Source: an uncultured Bacteroidales bacterium (lineage in GTDB: Bacteria; Bacteroidota; Bacteroidia; Bacteroidales; WCHB1-69). Taken from it: a DNA stretch of 64,000 nucleotides. The position numbers and the translations under genes were made by a program. Location of the stretch: positions 1-64,000 of the forward strand of contig CAMJXE010000007.1 in NCBI GenBank assembly GCA_946409645.1, given 5' to 3'. The notes beneath the pieces were generated by a model. It searched no databases and was not told the origin of the DNA. It saw nothing but the letters and a program-made list of their open reading frames with translations. This document shows positions 28,561 through 39,050 of this stretch, one piece after another (position 1 is the first letter of the stretch; each line of letters begins with the position of its first letter).

Positions 28561-28593
28561 AAATAGAAGAGACTTGGACAGTCTCTTCTATTT
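28561..28593 (-). terminator. 13-bp perfect hairpin between the porV-like gene's neighbours
   Basis: AAATAGAAGAGAC-TTGGACA-GTCTCTTCTATTT; no long T-run, so function uncertain. Confidence 0.5.
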
Positions 28594-28619
28594 GAGATAT
28601 ACAATAAATGATAAATCTG

Positions 28620-29804
28620 TTACAATGTGACCTTTATGCCCATGTAGTGATTACCGCCCCATTTGTTGGTAAATCTATAAGCGTAATCGAGATAAATTCT
28701 CGGACCAATTTTGTGATTTTTACGCTCTTTCGTGAGAGGAATCAAAACAGAAGCACCTGCGGAAGGACCAGCAAAGAATGTCTCGCTGTTGAAGAGGATA
28801 GCAGCAGTTTCGTTAATGTCAGAAGCTGCACCCCTTGAGACGCTCTCAAGTGCATAACCGGCGCGAACCATAAAGATGTTTCTGAAACCGTATTCAATAC
28901 CCAGAGAGAAAACGTCTCTAGTATAAGAGTTTGCAGTGAAAGCGCCTGCGAAGGTGATTCTATGCTCAGCGTCGTCACGTGTGAGGCCTTCGCCAGCCAG
29001 CTCTTCTTTAGTCATTTCAGCATATTCGCCCCCGAAGAACAGAAGGTCGTAAGAAACACCGATGGAAAGAAGAGACGGCATTTCAAATTCTGCAGAACGC
29101 ATTTCAAGCGTTTGATCGAAGTCTTGTTCACTAATGCGTGCGCGAACTGAAAGACCATCGCCCTTATAGCTCATAGGCAGACCAATATTCTTCAATGTGA
29201 CACCAATCTTAAAGTTCTCAAACTTGCCAGTCACGTATTGGACACCTGCATCAATGGCGAAACCTGTGGCTCTGGAGTCGGAGATACGTTCGTTGATGAT
29301 TTTAACACTGATACCACCCTTAATGAAGTTGTTGAAAGACTTCGCATAATGCAATCCGATGTAAGTCAGTGTAGGGCTGAAAACACCGAGACCACCTTCG
29401 GGCTGATCGTTAGTTGTAATTTGAACGTCACCGAAGCTTTGGGAGAAGAAAGAGACGGCAAGTACACCGAAATCTTTCTTTTTGCCTAACTTCTTGGCAA
29501 CACCGAAAGAGTTAAGGGCGATACCACAATTAGAGCCAACAAGATACTGAGTTCTATTAAAACTCAGTTCCATATTTCGTACACCAGTAAGACCGGCCAC
29601 ATTGGTAAAGACGGACTCTAAACCACGTACTTCAGCCACGCCAGCACCAGCCAAACCAGATGTACGTGCCCATGGATCTATCAGCAGATGAGATGCACCA
29701 GCTTGACCGGAACGGTCTCTGTTACCTGCAAATACCGGAACGGTACTTGCAGATAGGAGAGCGATAATTGTACAAATTATTAATGATTTATATAGATTTT
29801 TCAT
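28620..29804 (-). CDS. PorV/PorQ-family outer membrane protein
   Basis: Signal peptide then GASHLLIDPWARTSGLAGAGVAEVRGLESVFTNVAGLTGVRNMELSFNRTQYLVGS. Confidence 0.85.
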   Translation of the reverse strand: MKNLYKSLIICTIIALLSASTVPVFAGNRDRSGQAGASHLLIDPWARTSGLAGAGVAEVRGLESVFTNVAGLTGVRNMELSFNRTQYLVGSNCGIALNSFGVAKKLGKKKDFGVLAVSFFSQSFGDVQITTNDQPEGGLGVFSPTLTYIGLHYAKSFNNFIKGGISVKIINERISDSRATGFAIDAGVQYVTGKFENFKIGVTLKNIGLPMSYKGDGLSVRARISEQDFDQTLEMRSAEFEMPSLLSIGVSYDLLFFGGEYAEMTKEELAGEGLTRDDAEHRITFAGAFTANSYTRDVFSLGIEYGFRNIFMVRAGYALESVSRGAASDINETAAILFNSETFFAGPSAGASVLIPLTKERKNHKIGPRIYLDYAYRFTNKWGGNHYMGIKVTL

Positions 29805-29831
29805 ATTCTCTGAATTTTTAGATTAATAATT

Positions 29832-32800
29832 TTAGAAACCATTCAAGTCTGTAGGACGCATATTGCAGAAGAATCTCAAAGTACGCTCGCCATAACCAGG
29901 AGCATTGACGTGGATGATATACACGCCGCTGGCAATCGGGATATTGGCGTGGTTCTTCAGATCCCATTCAACGTATGAGGTAGCATCACTACCGTGGGTA
30001 AGCGTTCTGATCAAAGTACCATTCACCGTGTAAATAGAAATCGTACAACGAGCCGGGAGATTCACAATTCGAACATAGTTTTCCAAAGCACCATGCTCAT
30101 ACATAGAATATCCATGGTATGGGTTTGGAACAATGTTAATTTCATTCAAAAGATTAGAGACGCTTTCAGGATGAGCCTCAACCTTTTCAGGAGCGATATT
30201 CTTCGTTGTGAACTGATACATCGGGAAACCGTTGTTCAGAGCAGCGTTAGGTGATTGTGAAGGATCGTCATACCAACGAGAAGAGTATCTCATGTAAGGA
30301 CGTGCAACACGCAATTGGATGGTAGCATCGGATGACAGCCACTGGTCTTCAAACATGTAGGCAGGCATCGGAATACTGGTCCACATCACGTTATTGAAGA
30401 TCTGCATCTTTCTCGCTTTACGAGCAGTAGCATTCAAGTTCGTCTCAGAAGTGACAGTCTTAAACTTCTCGTTCAACCACTTACATTCGTCATACGGACC
30501 GCATTCATAGTAAGGATAGCTTACACCATCGCTGCCTACGAAAACATTACCATGAGTAACACCTGCTGCGGTGACAGTTTGATATGAGTCGTTGTAGTTT
30601 CTCTGTCTGTTAAGACGATAGAAGGTGTTCGCAGTATTGCCAGAGCTGCTAACTACATACACATAGTGACGACCGCCATTCAAAGGTTCACCCATTTCCA
30701 AACCGTAATAATCACGCCAACCATTGAAAGTAGCTGCATTGATAGCAACTGGCTTACCAGCTTCATCCAAGATTAACGTATCGGCTTGGTAATCCTTGAG
30801 ATATGCATAAACATTTGTAGGATTGAACAACATGTCATTACCATTGTTGAACGTATCCAAGGAGTTTTCAGCGAACATGATGTTCAAACGCTCACCTGTT
30901 TCCACGTTGATGGCATAACCAGGGAACCAACCGAAACCAGTAGTACCTGAATTATCCGGATTACCGTCTTTGTCAACGGAAGGACAAGTCTTAGGTTCGT
31001 GACGGATATTATGGTAAGTAGTTCCATTAAATTCTTGGTTAATAATCATATCGCTACCAACCTCAGCAGAACCGGATTCTAACACCAGCGCGCGAGTCCA
31101 AAGGCTCTTATCAGGAGTGAGGACGATATCAACAGAATAAAGGTTCGTCATTGTCTGGTTATAACTAGCCAAGTTCGGGATAGCAGTCAGAGCTTTAAAG
31201 TCGTAATACATATTGTTAGGTGGAGCGGTTCCGCTAACAACATCTTGTTGCAGAATCCAAGCCTTAGGACCGCCATCATAAGGAGATGATAACACGTATG
31301 GAGCCCAAGTACCATATACCATATCTTCAAATTGTTGGTTAGCATCCAAAAATCCACGAACAGGTTCAGTGTTGCCGTTGCCATCAGGTGATTGGAAAAT
31401 AGTGTGGAAGTCCTCGGCACGCCATTTCATGTAGTCGCATTCAGCACCTTCTTGTACAGAGTTACATTCCCACTTGTTGGCAGCAGTCTGTTGACCAGAA
31501 CGAATCCAGTTGGCAGGATAATCACCTTCCACATCCTGAACACCACCTAACCACGGAATATCATTGGAAAAAGTGATGTTAGAGCCTAATGCATCAGGTT
31601 GTGTGAATTTAGAATTATTCACATAATTATAACCACCATTATCCTTAATATAAGAATCCAAAGACTGTACATAAGTTTTGAATTGTGCATTGTTTATGGA
31701 AACAGAAATACCGAGTTCGAGGAACAGTTGTTCATTAGTCATGCTAATAGGCATAGCAGAGACTGCGGCGCGAGTGGGAACGGTGTCACCTTCAACAATC
31801 GTGTAAATATCATTGTCAATGAGTTCTCTGTCGCTCACTTCGTCAGAAATAACCAGTTGCCACATCGTACTGTCATTTACATCCTCGCTTATGCTGTTTT
31901 GCATGAATCTGATGGTATAATCCCAAGGTTTCACCTTCAACGGGTCAATCACTTGGACGTTCAGAGGACCGTAGTTGTTCTTGTATTGAACATTGTTATA
32001 AACATTGTTAGCCAAAATCAAATCACGGGACTCGTCAGTCATATCCAAATACAAACTACCGTTACCTTGACCCTCAATACGAGTAATCATAGGAACATCA
32101 CCATACTTGCAGTTGAGGATATTTTCAATGGGTTTGTGAGGAGTGCCCACCGTTACCTTGATGTTTCTACGACCTGCCAGATAAGTGGCTTGTTGGCCAT
32201 CAAGGTTATCGGCGTCCAGACTGAAATGTTTATATTCGTTATAACCGTATGCCAACACGAGGAAATAGTATTCCTTATGATTGACAAGAATTTTGTTCGT
32301 ACCAGTAGCAAACTTATCTTCTGTGATTCTGAAAGAGTGGGAAATACCATGATCACCACCGTTAACCATTTCAGTAGCCACTGAAGTACCGATAGCATCG
32401 TTGTAAATCCAGTTCACAAGTTGGCCAACACCATTTTGAATATCGCATTGAGCCACGAGAAGAGCTTTGTTTGCATCATTCAAATCGGTAACGCTGACAG
32501 AAGAGTTAGCCAATTGATAAATCTGATAACCTTCAAACTTGTATGAACGTTGTTCGTTGGTCAAAGTATCGATAATTACTTGAGGAACAGTATAAGTTTG
32601 AATAATAGTATCAGGTTGACTATCCTGCGTATAGGTGAAGATTGAATCGGTTTGAGCCACATAAACGGTTGTTTCAAGCGTTCTTGGAATCTGAGGATCG
32701 ATTTCGGTATAAGTCTCGTGGTAATTATTTTTGGTAGGATCGTTATTCGAGATGAAGAGGATGAGCTCATTCTCCAACTCGCGGATAGTGACATCGGGAG

Positions 32801-34568
32801 CGTCAGGACCATCAAGAGTCTTGAAACAGTTCTCAAACAGAGACTGACACTTGTCGTCGGCACGTTTCAAAAGTTCAACTGATGCTTGAGCACCACCTTG
32901 GGCGGCGCGAGCCCATGGAATACCCACCGTGATGTAGTTCACAGAACCCGGTTTCAAGGTGAAGGGACCTGCAGACTGCATGAAACGACGGTCGTAAGGA
33001 GCGTTACCCACGTTTGCCTCCGTCCAGCCATCTGCATTACCATTACCGAAGGCCACGTGATCAACATATTGTCCCTTAGTACCCCAATTACAAACATCGG
33101 TCAAAGCAGGGAACATGAAGTCACACTCTGGGCCGGTTGCACCATTGGAGGTGTGTGCATTTGCACCATAACGCATCTTGGAGTTATCTTTCCAAATACC
33201 TTGCAACATATTATAATACTCAAAAGCAACTCTCGGGTCACCTGTGACGCTGTTGTCATTATTGTGATACACGAATCTTCTCATACCGAAACGTTCGTTA
33301 TCGACAATGCTATCACCGAAGTTCACACCGTTAATGGCCATTTGGTCAAGTTCATGTGAACTCTTAAGGAATTTGTCGCAATAGCCGTTTTCAGAAGCAC
33401 TGTCTGCATAGAATTTCGGGTTATCAATTCCATCAGGATCCATGTAAGGTCCTTGGAAGAAGTCAACACCGACTGCAGGGGGTTGGTCACCGTAAGCCCA
33501 TTTTTGGCCGGAACCATCAACGTTGGAACCATTGTAACAATAACCCAATCCACGATTTACATCACAACCCACATAGTCATCATAAGCATAACCCAAATCG
33601 GGGTCAACCCACTGTGAGAAGTAAGTGTTCGTCAAGCTATAAGTAGAACGGTTGATAATCTCATAGGAGTAGAAAGTCATGTTGTTAAGTTCATCATTAG
33701 TAGCAAAGCCGAACGCCTGACCACGAATTTCAAGACCGATAGCCTGACCTTGAGATTCGGTGTGCGGACCACCATTATCGTTGAAGATCCAGAAGAGGGT
33801 CTCATCTCCCTTCAACACGTGGTCGGCGTAGATCATACCATTGGAGTTTTGCCAATCAGGACCGTAGTACAACAAATCCTCAGGAGTTCTTGGAAGGGCG
33901 TGCTGAGCAGCGCGAGCGATATTGTCTTCAGTCCAAGGACAGAGGTCATTATTAATGTCATAGTAAGGGTAGTCACCATTTTCAGGGTCATAAATACCAT
34001 TATCATTCACATCTTTAAAAGGAGCCAGATAATAGGAATAACCTTCATCACCGTGTGCCGGCCAGTTAGCGATACTTGCAGGCATCACATAACCAGAGGT
34101 GTTGTGACTAGCTATATGCTCGTCAACCTCGGCGCGGGTGATTTTGAAGTGCTTATCAAACTTGATACACATAGACTGTGTGGTGCTGGCACCCGTCAGT
34201 TTCAAAGGACCAGTCCAATAGTCATCACCAACCTGTCTGAAACGCACAGCGGCTAATTTCAGCTGACCGTTGGAGTCACGGCCACCGATCCACAATGCAG
34301 CGCAGAACATGGAAGTCATACCAGAGCCTTTCGGTACCTCATATTCGGCGACCTCCTTGAACCACATTGTACCACCTGTTTCGATATAGGCGCGTACATT
34401 GTTCACCGTCAACTCATTGGAGCTACTTGCAGGAAGACAGGTAGCAGATTCCGCCTTCGGTGAGGAAGAACTTCTAACCACTCCTTTAACTTTTTCGGCA
34501 CGCAATGACCCGGTCATCACGAACACGATAAGAAGTGTCAAGCAGAAAATTTGTTTAATATTTTTCAT
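29832..34568 (-). CDS. Very large secreted protein (1578 aa) with T9SS-like C-terminal region
   Basis: Signal peptide; C-terminal INIVPNPYHGYSMYEHGALENYVRIVNLPARCTISIYTVNGTLIRTL...GVYIIHVNAPGYGERTLRFFCNMRPTDLNGF. Confidence 0.8.
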   Translation of the reverse strand: MKNIKQIFCLTLLIVFVMTGSLRAEKVKGVVRSSSSPKAESATCLPASSSNELTVNNVRAYIETGGTMWFKEVAEYEVPKGSGMTSMFCAALWIGGRDSNGQLKLAAVRFRQVGDDYWTGPLKLTGASTTQSMCIKFDKHFKITRAEVDEHIASHNTSGYVMPASIANWPAHGDEGYSYYLAPFKDVNDNGIYDPENGDYPYYDINNDLCPWTEDNIARAAQHALPRTPEDLLYYGPDWQNSNGMIYADHVLKGDETLFWIFNDNGGPHTESQGQAIGLEIRGQAFGFATNDELNNMTFYSYEIINRSTYSLTNTYFSQWVDPDLGYAYDDYVGCDVNRGLGYCYNGSNVDGSGQKWAYGDQPPAVGVDFFQGPYMDPDGIDNPKFYADSASENGYCDKFLKSSHELDQMAINGVNFGDSIVDNERFGMRRFVYHNNDNSVTGDPRVAFEYYNMLQGIWKDNSKMRYGANAHTSNGATGPECDFMFPALTDVCNWGTKGQYVDHVAFGNGNADGWTEANVGNAPYDRRFMQSAGPFTLKPGSVNYITVGIPWARAAQGGAQASVELLKRADDKCQSLFENCFKTLDGPDAPDVTIRELENELILFISNNDPTKNNYHETYTEIDPQIPRTLETTVYVAQTDSIFTYTQDSQPDTIIQTYTVPQVIIDTLTNEQRSYKFEGYQIYQLANSSVSVTDLNDANKALLVAQCDIQNGVGQLVNWIYNDAIGTSVATEMVNGGDHGISHSFRITEDKFATGTNKILVNHKEYYFLVLAYGYNEYKHFSLDADNLDGQQATYLAGRRNIKVTVGTPHKPIENILNCKYGDVPMITRIEGQGNGSLYLDMTDESRDLILANNVYNNVQYKNNYGPLNVQVIDPLKVKPWDYTIRFMQNSISEDVNDSTMWQLVISDEVSDRELIDNDIYTIVEGDTVPTRAAVSAMPISMTNEQLFLELGISVSINNAQFKTYVQSLDSYIKDNGGYNYVNNSKFTQPDALGSNITFSNDIPWLGGVQDVEGDYPANWIRSGQQTAANKWECNSVQEGAECDYMKWRAEDFHTIFQSPDGNGNTEPVRGFLDANQQFEDMVYGTWAPYVLSSPYDGGPKAWILQQDVVSGTAPPNNMYYDFKALTAIPNLASYNQTMTNLYSVDIVLTPDKSLWTRALVLESGSAEVGSDMIINQEFNGTTYHNIRHEPKTCPSVDKDGNPDNSGTTGFGWFPGYAINVETGERLNIMFAENSLDTFNNGNDMLFNPTNVYAYLKDYQADTLILDEAGKPVAINAATFNGWRDYYGLEMGEPLNGGRHYVYVVSSSGNTANTFYRLNRQRNYNDSYQTVTAAGVTHGNVFVGSDGVSYPYYECGPYDECKWLNEKFKTVTSETNLNATARKARKMQIFNNVMWTSIPMPAYMFEDQWLSSDATIQLRVARPYMRYSSRWYDDPSQSPNAALNNGFPMYQFTTKNIAPEKVEAHPESVSNLLNEINIVPNPYHGYSMYEHGALENYVRIVNLPARCTISIYTVNGTLIRTLTHGSDATSYVEWDLKNHANIPIASGVYIIHVNAPGYGERTLRFFCNMRPTDLNGF

Positions 34569-34592
34569 ATATCTTATATTTTTTTCTATTGA

Positions 34593-37500
34593 TTAAAAGC
34601 CGAATTGAATACCTAAACTAGCACGGAAAGGACGACTGTAATTATACGGGTTCTGAACTCTCATTTCATAGTAGTTAATATAAGAAGGCACATAGATTTG
34701 AGAGTTGATTTGCTGTTGGTAAGCAGCTGCTGACAGATAACCATCATCGTCGGGGTTACCAGTGTAGTCATAGACTGAAATAATGTTTTTGAAATTGAAG
34801 AGGTTCTGGATATCAACATAAACGGTCAGGTAACCAATCTTGGCAGCTTTTGTCTTGCCATTCTCGTCCTTCTTGTTCTTGTTGAAGTTGAACATGAAGG
34901 TCTTGTCGATACGTAAGTCGGCTTGATATTGCCAAGGCATGTTAGAACCGTTAATGGTACCGGCGAGTGTGGAGTTCGTACCAGCCACGATATTAGAATA
35001 AGGAGTGCTGGAACGAGTGTAAGGAGTACCTGAAGCAGCAGAGAACAAGAGAGAGAAACCAGTGTTAGCTAACCATTCGATTTCCTTCACAGTTTCGTTG
35101 CCGTTCTCATCTTTCACAATCTTTTGGGAGATAGGACCATTGTTGTCCTTATAATCTTGGCCACTACCGAAACGATAGTCAAGGTTGATACCGATTCTGT
35201 GACGTTGGTCGAAGGAGAGATTGGTCAAAGTTCTCAAGTTAGGCTGACCTGCTTGGATAATAGCCAACTGTGATTGGCTGCTTGAACCAGTACCTTTTGC
35301 GAACTGCAAGGTGTAGTTAGCAGAAAGGGTAACATTCTTGGTTCTATTCATTCTGTATGAGAAGGTAAAACCTTGAACGGTACCGAAGTCGATGTTCTGA
35401 TAAGAATAATAAGTGTTCGGATATGCACCGGAGAAACGGTAAGCTTGGATTTGGTTACGTTTCTCTGAATAGTAAGCACTGATACTGATAGCGGACTTAG
35501 CACCCACTTTCTGACGGAAACCGATTTCGTAGTCGATACTCTGTTGCGGTTTCATGTTGGGGTTGTTGATAATGTCGTTAGCAGAGTTGCGTTTGGAGAT
35601 GAACAGGTAATCCACTGGAGAAATCTGCAAGTTGGTAGGACGAGAGGTAATAATATTATAGTGGGCATAGAACAAAGAATTATCATTCACCGGGAATGAG
35701 AAGGAGATACGAGGCATCACAGACCATTGAGCTTTGTAGTCGGTGAATGCACCAGCTTCCACTTTCGTGATGGAATTCATCTGATCAATCTCATTTTTGA
35801 GGATAGGTCCGTTCACGCTGAGTGAAAGATCCGTCTCAGGGTTATCAACCTCTTGACCTTGAGCATTATACCAAGTATCACCACTACGATAACCCACGAT
35901 GGAGGTGTACATTTGGTTGTCACCAGCAATGTCTGCTTCACTCAAATAGGTGTCGTTGCCTTGATAGTAAACCACCCAATCGTCTCCGGCGTTGCTCACG
36001 AATTTGTCGCTCAAGCTGCTGTTGATTTTCTTCAAATCACCAACGGTGTAAGCTTCACGGAACAAATACGGGTCTTTCAACACAGATTGGTTGGCGTCGA
36101 AGCGGTCAACACGCAAACCTACGTTGAACAGCAAGGAGTTGATAGCGAATTTATCTTGGATATAAAATGCCATGTAAATAGGTTCGTAAGCACCGATGCT
36201 GTAAGTCTTTTGACCATCAGAACCCACGTTGTTGAAGAAGTCTTCAATTGAGGTTTTCTTGTTGTATTTCTTACCGGTGTAGTCATAACCATAGTAGCTC
36301 ACCAAGGGGTTTGTACCGGAAGAGGTACCCATGAGGAGTTCCTCAGCGGAGAACATGCCGATATCAAAAGTGCTGGGAGACATGTTGTCGATATCCAACC
36401 AATCATCACCGTTAGGATCAAGTCCGAGGTGTTCACGCAAGTTTCTGTCGAAAGCGGTCTGGTCGTCGATGCTGATCAAACGATTGTAGTCAACCCAAAT
36501 GTTCTGGCCATCGTCATTGAGAATCCAGTGCTCTTTATCCAACTCACCGATGTGAGAGTTAGCTTCGTTACGCATGAGGGTCCACAAAGAGGAAGGTGCG
36601 AGACCGTAGCCACGATAAGTCAGTTTCTCGAAGTCGTAACCGAACTTCAACTCGTGCTTTTGGATGTTCATGGCGATGCTGGCCTTCAAGCCGATTTGAT
36701 CCATAGTGGATTTGCTATAACCACCGAGCACTGTGCCGGGAGCATAGTACATAGAGTAAACCATGTCAGGGGAGTCACCATTTCTCAAAGCACCAAACTG
36801 TTGATACAGAGAGAGGTCATAAGGAATGGCACCACCAAAGTAGTCATTAATAGTCTCCACTGGGAATTGTTCAATGAAGTTCAGAGTATATTGAGACAAA
36901 ATCGGGTTGACGTTATATTTGGGGTTAATTTGGAAGGTGACCAAAGAGTCGTACCAACCTTGGAACTCATTAACACCGTAAATAGTAAATTCTTCGCCTG
37001 TTTCAGGATCGACAAGCGTAAGTTCATCCTGGTATTGATAACTCTTTTGTTTATGGGTTGTAAACTGGCCCACATAACCATATTCGAAAATACGGTCTTT
37101 ATGTTGAGCTGCATAAGACTCACCGGCATTGTGGATATAAGAAGCGTTGAGTTCGTATGTCAAGTTTTTCAGGGTAGCGGTGTCGTTTGTCACCACACGG
37201 TGAGTGAAACGAGCGTTCAGACGAGTGTTACTGGAGGAGGAAATGGGGTTGTTGGCACCGTCAAACAGAGCGTATGTAGAACCCCAAGATTTACCAATAC
37301 CATATTCGTAAGAACCGCTGAGGGTCAACTTCATATTGTGTTTTTTACCCAAGATAAAGTCAAGTTTGAGCTGTCCGAGATAATCCCAAGAACCGGCGTT
37401 CTTTCTCACGCGCTCCTTGTGGAAGGATTCGCTGGTGAGGTAAGCAGCTTCTTGATAGTAAACACCGAACTCAGATGCGCTATAACGAAGAGGATTGTCA

Positions 37501-38399
37501 ATGATGGCTTGAAGAGCATCGTCATTTGCAACCCATGTGCCGCCACGAGCCGGAGCACCGTCGTGAGTGTAGGAAACCTCACCGCTGAACAAGAAACCGA
37601 TTCGGGTCGGGTCGTTTCTCGTCTTGCCTTTCAACAGGGGACCAGTCACAGAAACAGCGGCCAAGAAGTTGTTGTAACCGTCGATGGATCCACGAAGCTC
37701 GACAGAACCGTTGAACTCTTTCGGGGCTTGTTTGGTGGTAATGACCGTAAAAGAGGTACCGTCACCATATTCGGCAGGTACACCACCTTGGATCAACTGG
37801 ACTTCCTCGATGGAAGACATGGAAACGCCTGTACCGCCACGGACACGCATACCGTCGACGATTGTCTGTTGACCATCGGAACGGTTACCACGGACACTGG
37901 TCATGGCACCATCCACAGAGGAGACACCCTCCAGGTTGGCCAATGCGCTCGTCACTGAACGACCAGGAGTTGTACGGATGTTTTCACCCGTAATACGACT
38001 GGCTGATGTCGTGTTATCTTGTGTAAACACCGGGGGTTCGTATATAATCACGACCTCCTGGACATCTGATGTACAGTCAATCTCGAAATCGATGAACATC
38101 ACCTGGTTGGAAGGCACTTCGACTTTCTCCTTTTTGAGGGATTTTCTACAAGTCATCTGTGCATCCGCGACCAGATCGTATGTTCCGGCTTCGACGTTGA
38201 ACATCTGGTAATCACCATTTTGGTCGGCTGTTGCCAAGTTGACAACACGATCACCAACCTTCAAGAACACTTTCGTGAAAGCCAACGGAGAGTTCGTTTG
38301 GTCCACTACTTTACCTTGAATTCGGCTCTGCGAAAATGCCGCACCTGTGAAAAGGATGATTACTCCTAAAGTTGCGAGTAATTTTTTAATCATAGCCAT
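34593..38399 (-). CDS. TonB-dependent receptor with carboxypeptidase-regulatory-like N-terminal domain
   Basis: SRIQGKVVDQTNSPLAFTKVFLKVGDRVVN...plug domain TPGRSVTSALANLEGVSSVDG...C-terminal SRPFRASLGIQFGF. Confidence 0.93.
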   Translation of the reverse strand: MAMIKKLLATLGVIILFTGAAFSQSRIQGKVVDQTNSPLAFTKVFLKVGDRVVNLATADQNGDYQMFNVEAGTYDLVADAQMTCRKSLKKEKVEVPSNQVMFIDFEIDCTSDVQEVVIIYEPPVFTQDNTTSASRITGENIRTTPGRSVTSALANLEGVSSVDGAMTSVRGNRSDGQQTIVDGMRVRGGTGVSMSSIEEVQLIQGGVPAEYGDGTSFTVITTKQAPKEFNGSVELRGSIDGYNNFLAAVSVTGPLLKGKTRNDPTRIGFLFSGEVSYTHDGAPARGGTWVANDDALQAIIDNPLRYSASEFGVYYQEAAYLTSESFHKERVRKNAGSWDYLGQLKLDFILGKKHNMKLTLSGSYEYGIGKSWGSTYALFDGANNPISSSSNTRLNARFTHRVVTNDTATLKNLTYELNASYIHNAGESYAAQHKDRIFEYGYVGQFTTHKQKSYQYQDELTLVDPETGEEFTIYGVNEFQGWYDSLVTFQINPKYNVNPILSQYTLNFIEQFPVETINDYFGGAIPYDLSLYQQFGALRNGDSPDMVYSMYYAPGTVLGGYSKSTMDQIGLKASIAMNIQKHELKFGYDFEKLTYRGYGLAPSSLWTLMRNEANSHIGELDKEHWILNDDGQNIWVDYNRLISIDDQTAFDRNLREHLGLDPNGDDWLDIDNMSPSTFDIGMFSAEELLMGTSSGTNPLVSYYGYDYTGKKYNKKTSIEDFFNNVGSDGQKTYSIGAYEPIYMAFYIQDKFAINSLLFNVGLRVDRFDANQSVLKDPYLFREAYTVGDLKKINSSLSDKFVSNAGDDWVVYYQGNDTYLSEADIAGDNQMYTSIVGYRSGDTWYNAQGQEVDNPETDLSLSVNGPILKNEIDQMNSITKVEAGAFTDYKAQWSVMPRISFSFPVNDNSLFYAHYNIITSRPTNLQISPVDYLFISKRNSANDIINNPNMKPQQSIDYEIGFRQKVGAKSAISISAYYSEKRNQIQAYRFSGAYPNTYYSYQNIDFGTVQGFTFSYRMNRTKNVTLSANYTLQFAKGTGSSSQSQLAIIQAGQPNLRTLTNLSFDQRHRIGINLDYRFGSGQDYKDNNGPISQKIVKDENGNETVKEIEWLANTGFSLLFSAASGTPYTRSSTPYSNIVAGTNSTLAGTINGSNMPWQYQADLRIDKTFMFNFNKNKKDENGKTKAAKIGYLTVYVDIQNLFNFKNIISVYDYTGNPDDDGYLSAAAYQQQINSQIYVPSYINYYEMRVQNPYNYSRPFRASLGIQFGF

Positions 38400-38560
38400 T
38401 AATTTATATTAAACATTAAACTTTTATCCACTCTATAATAAGCTTGCAAAAGTATAAAATTTTTCAATACGATTTTCTTTAAACCTTTATTTGTTCAAAA
38501 AAAAATTAACATCATAATATATTATTATACATTATAAAAATATATACCATTTAAAAATTA

Positions 38561-38586
38561 AGAGACGTGAATAACCACGTCCCTTA
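38561..38586 (-). terminator. Terminator-like hairpin downstream of the Rieske-like gene
   Basis: Minus strand AAGGGACGTGGTTATTCACGTCTCTTAATTTTT. Confidence 0.5.
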
Positions 38587-38621
38587 AAAAACCATGTCCT
38601 TAAATTATACTTCGGGTCGTA

Positions 38622-39050
38622 TCAACTGTAAACCCGAAGACGCGCACCGTCATACACCGTATAGTATTGCCGAAGAGACAGATGCGCTGGTCCGGTGATG
38701 ACCGAACCATCCAAGATATTGAATGTGGAACCGCAAAGCGAATCTATCAACATGATACCGTTCGGATGTACCCAAATCCAAGAATCGATGTTTTGCCAAT
38801 CGTGGGAACAGGCTCGGTCGTATGCATAAAAATGCCACTCGTCGAGCCGAAACACCACAATGCCGCTCACCCCTCCGGTGAAATATTCGTATCCTCCATA
38901 CGTGTTGAGACGCCAATACATCGGATCATTTGGATAGATTGTGAAATCAACCTTCTTATATGGAATTGTTTCGTGATAGGTATCCGTGCAACCAGTGCAA
39001 ATCAACACTATCAATAATAACAGACTAAAGATACGACGTGCCATATTCAT
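38622..39050 (-). CDS. Rieske-like lipoprotein with degenerate second cluster motif
   Basis: Lipobox LICTGCTD; AYDRACSHDW...MLIDSLCGSTFNILDGSVITGPAHLSLRQY. Confidence 0.6.
   Translation of the reverse strand: MNMARRIFSLLLLIVLICTGCTDTYHETIPYKKVDFTIYPNDPMYWRLNTYGGYEYFTGGVSGIVVFRLDEWHFYAYDRACSHDWQNIDSWIWVHPNGIMLIDSLCGSTFNILDGSVITGPAHLSLRQYYTVYDGARLRVYS

Noticed and set aside
36429-37958. 509-aa plus-strand ORF
   Set aside because: Entirely antisense to the well-supported TonB-dependent receptor.
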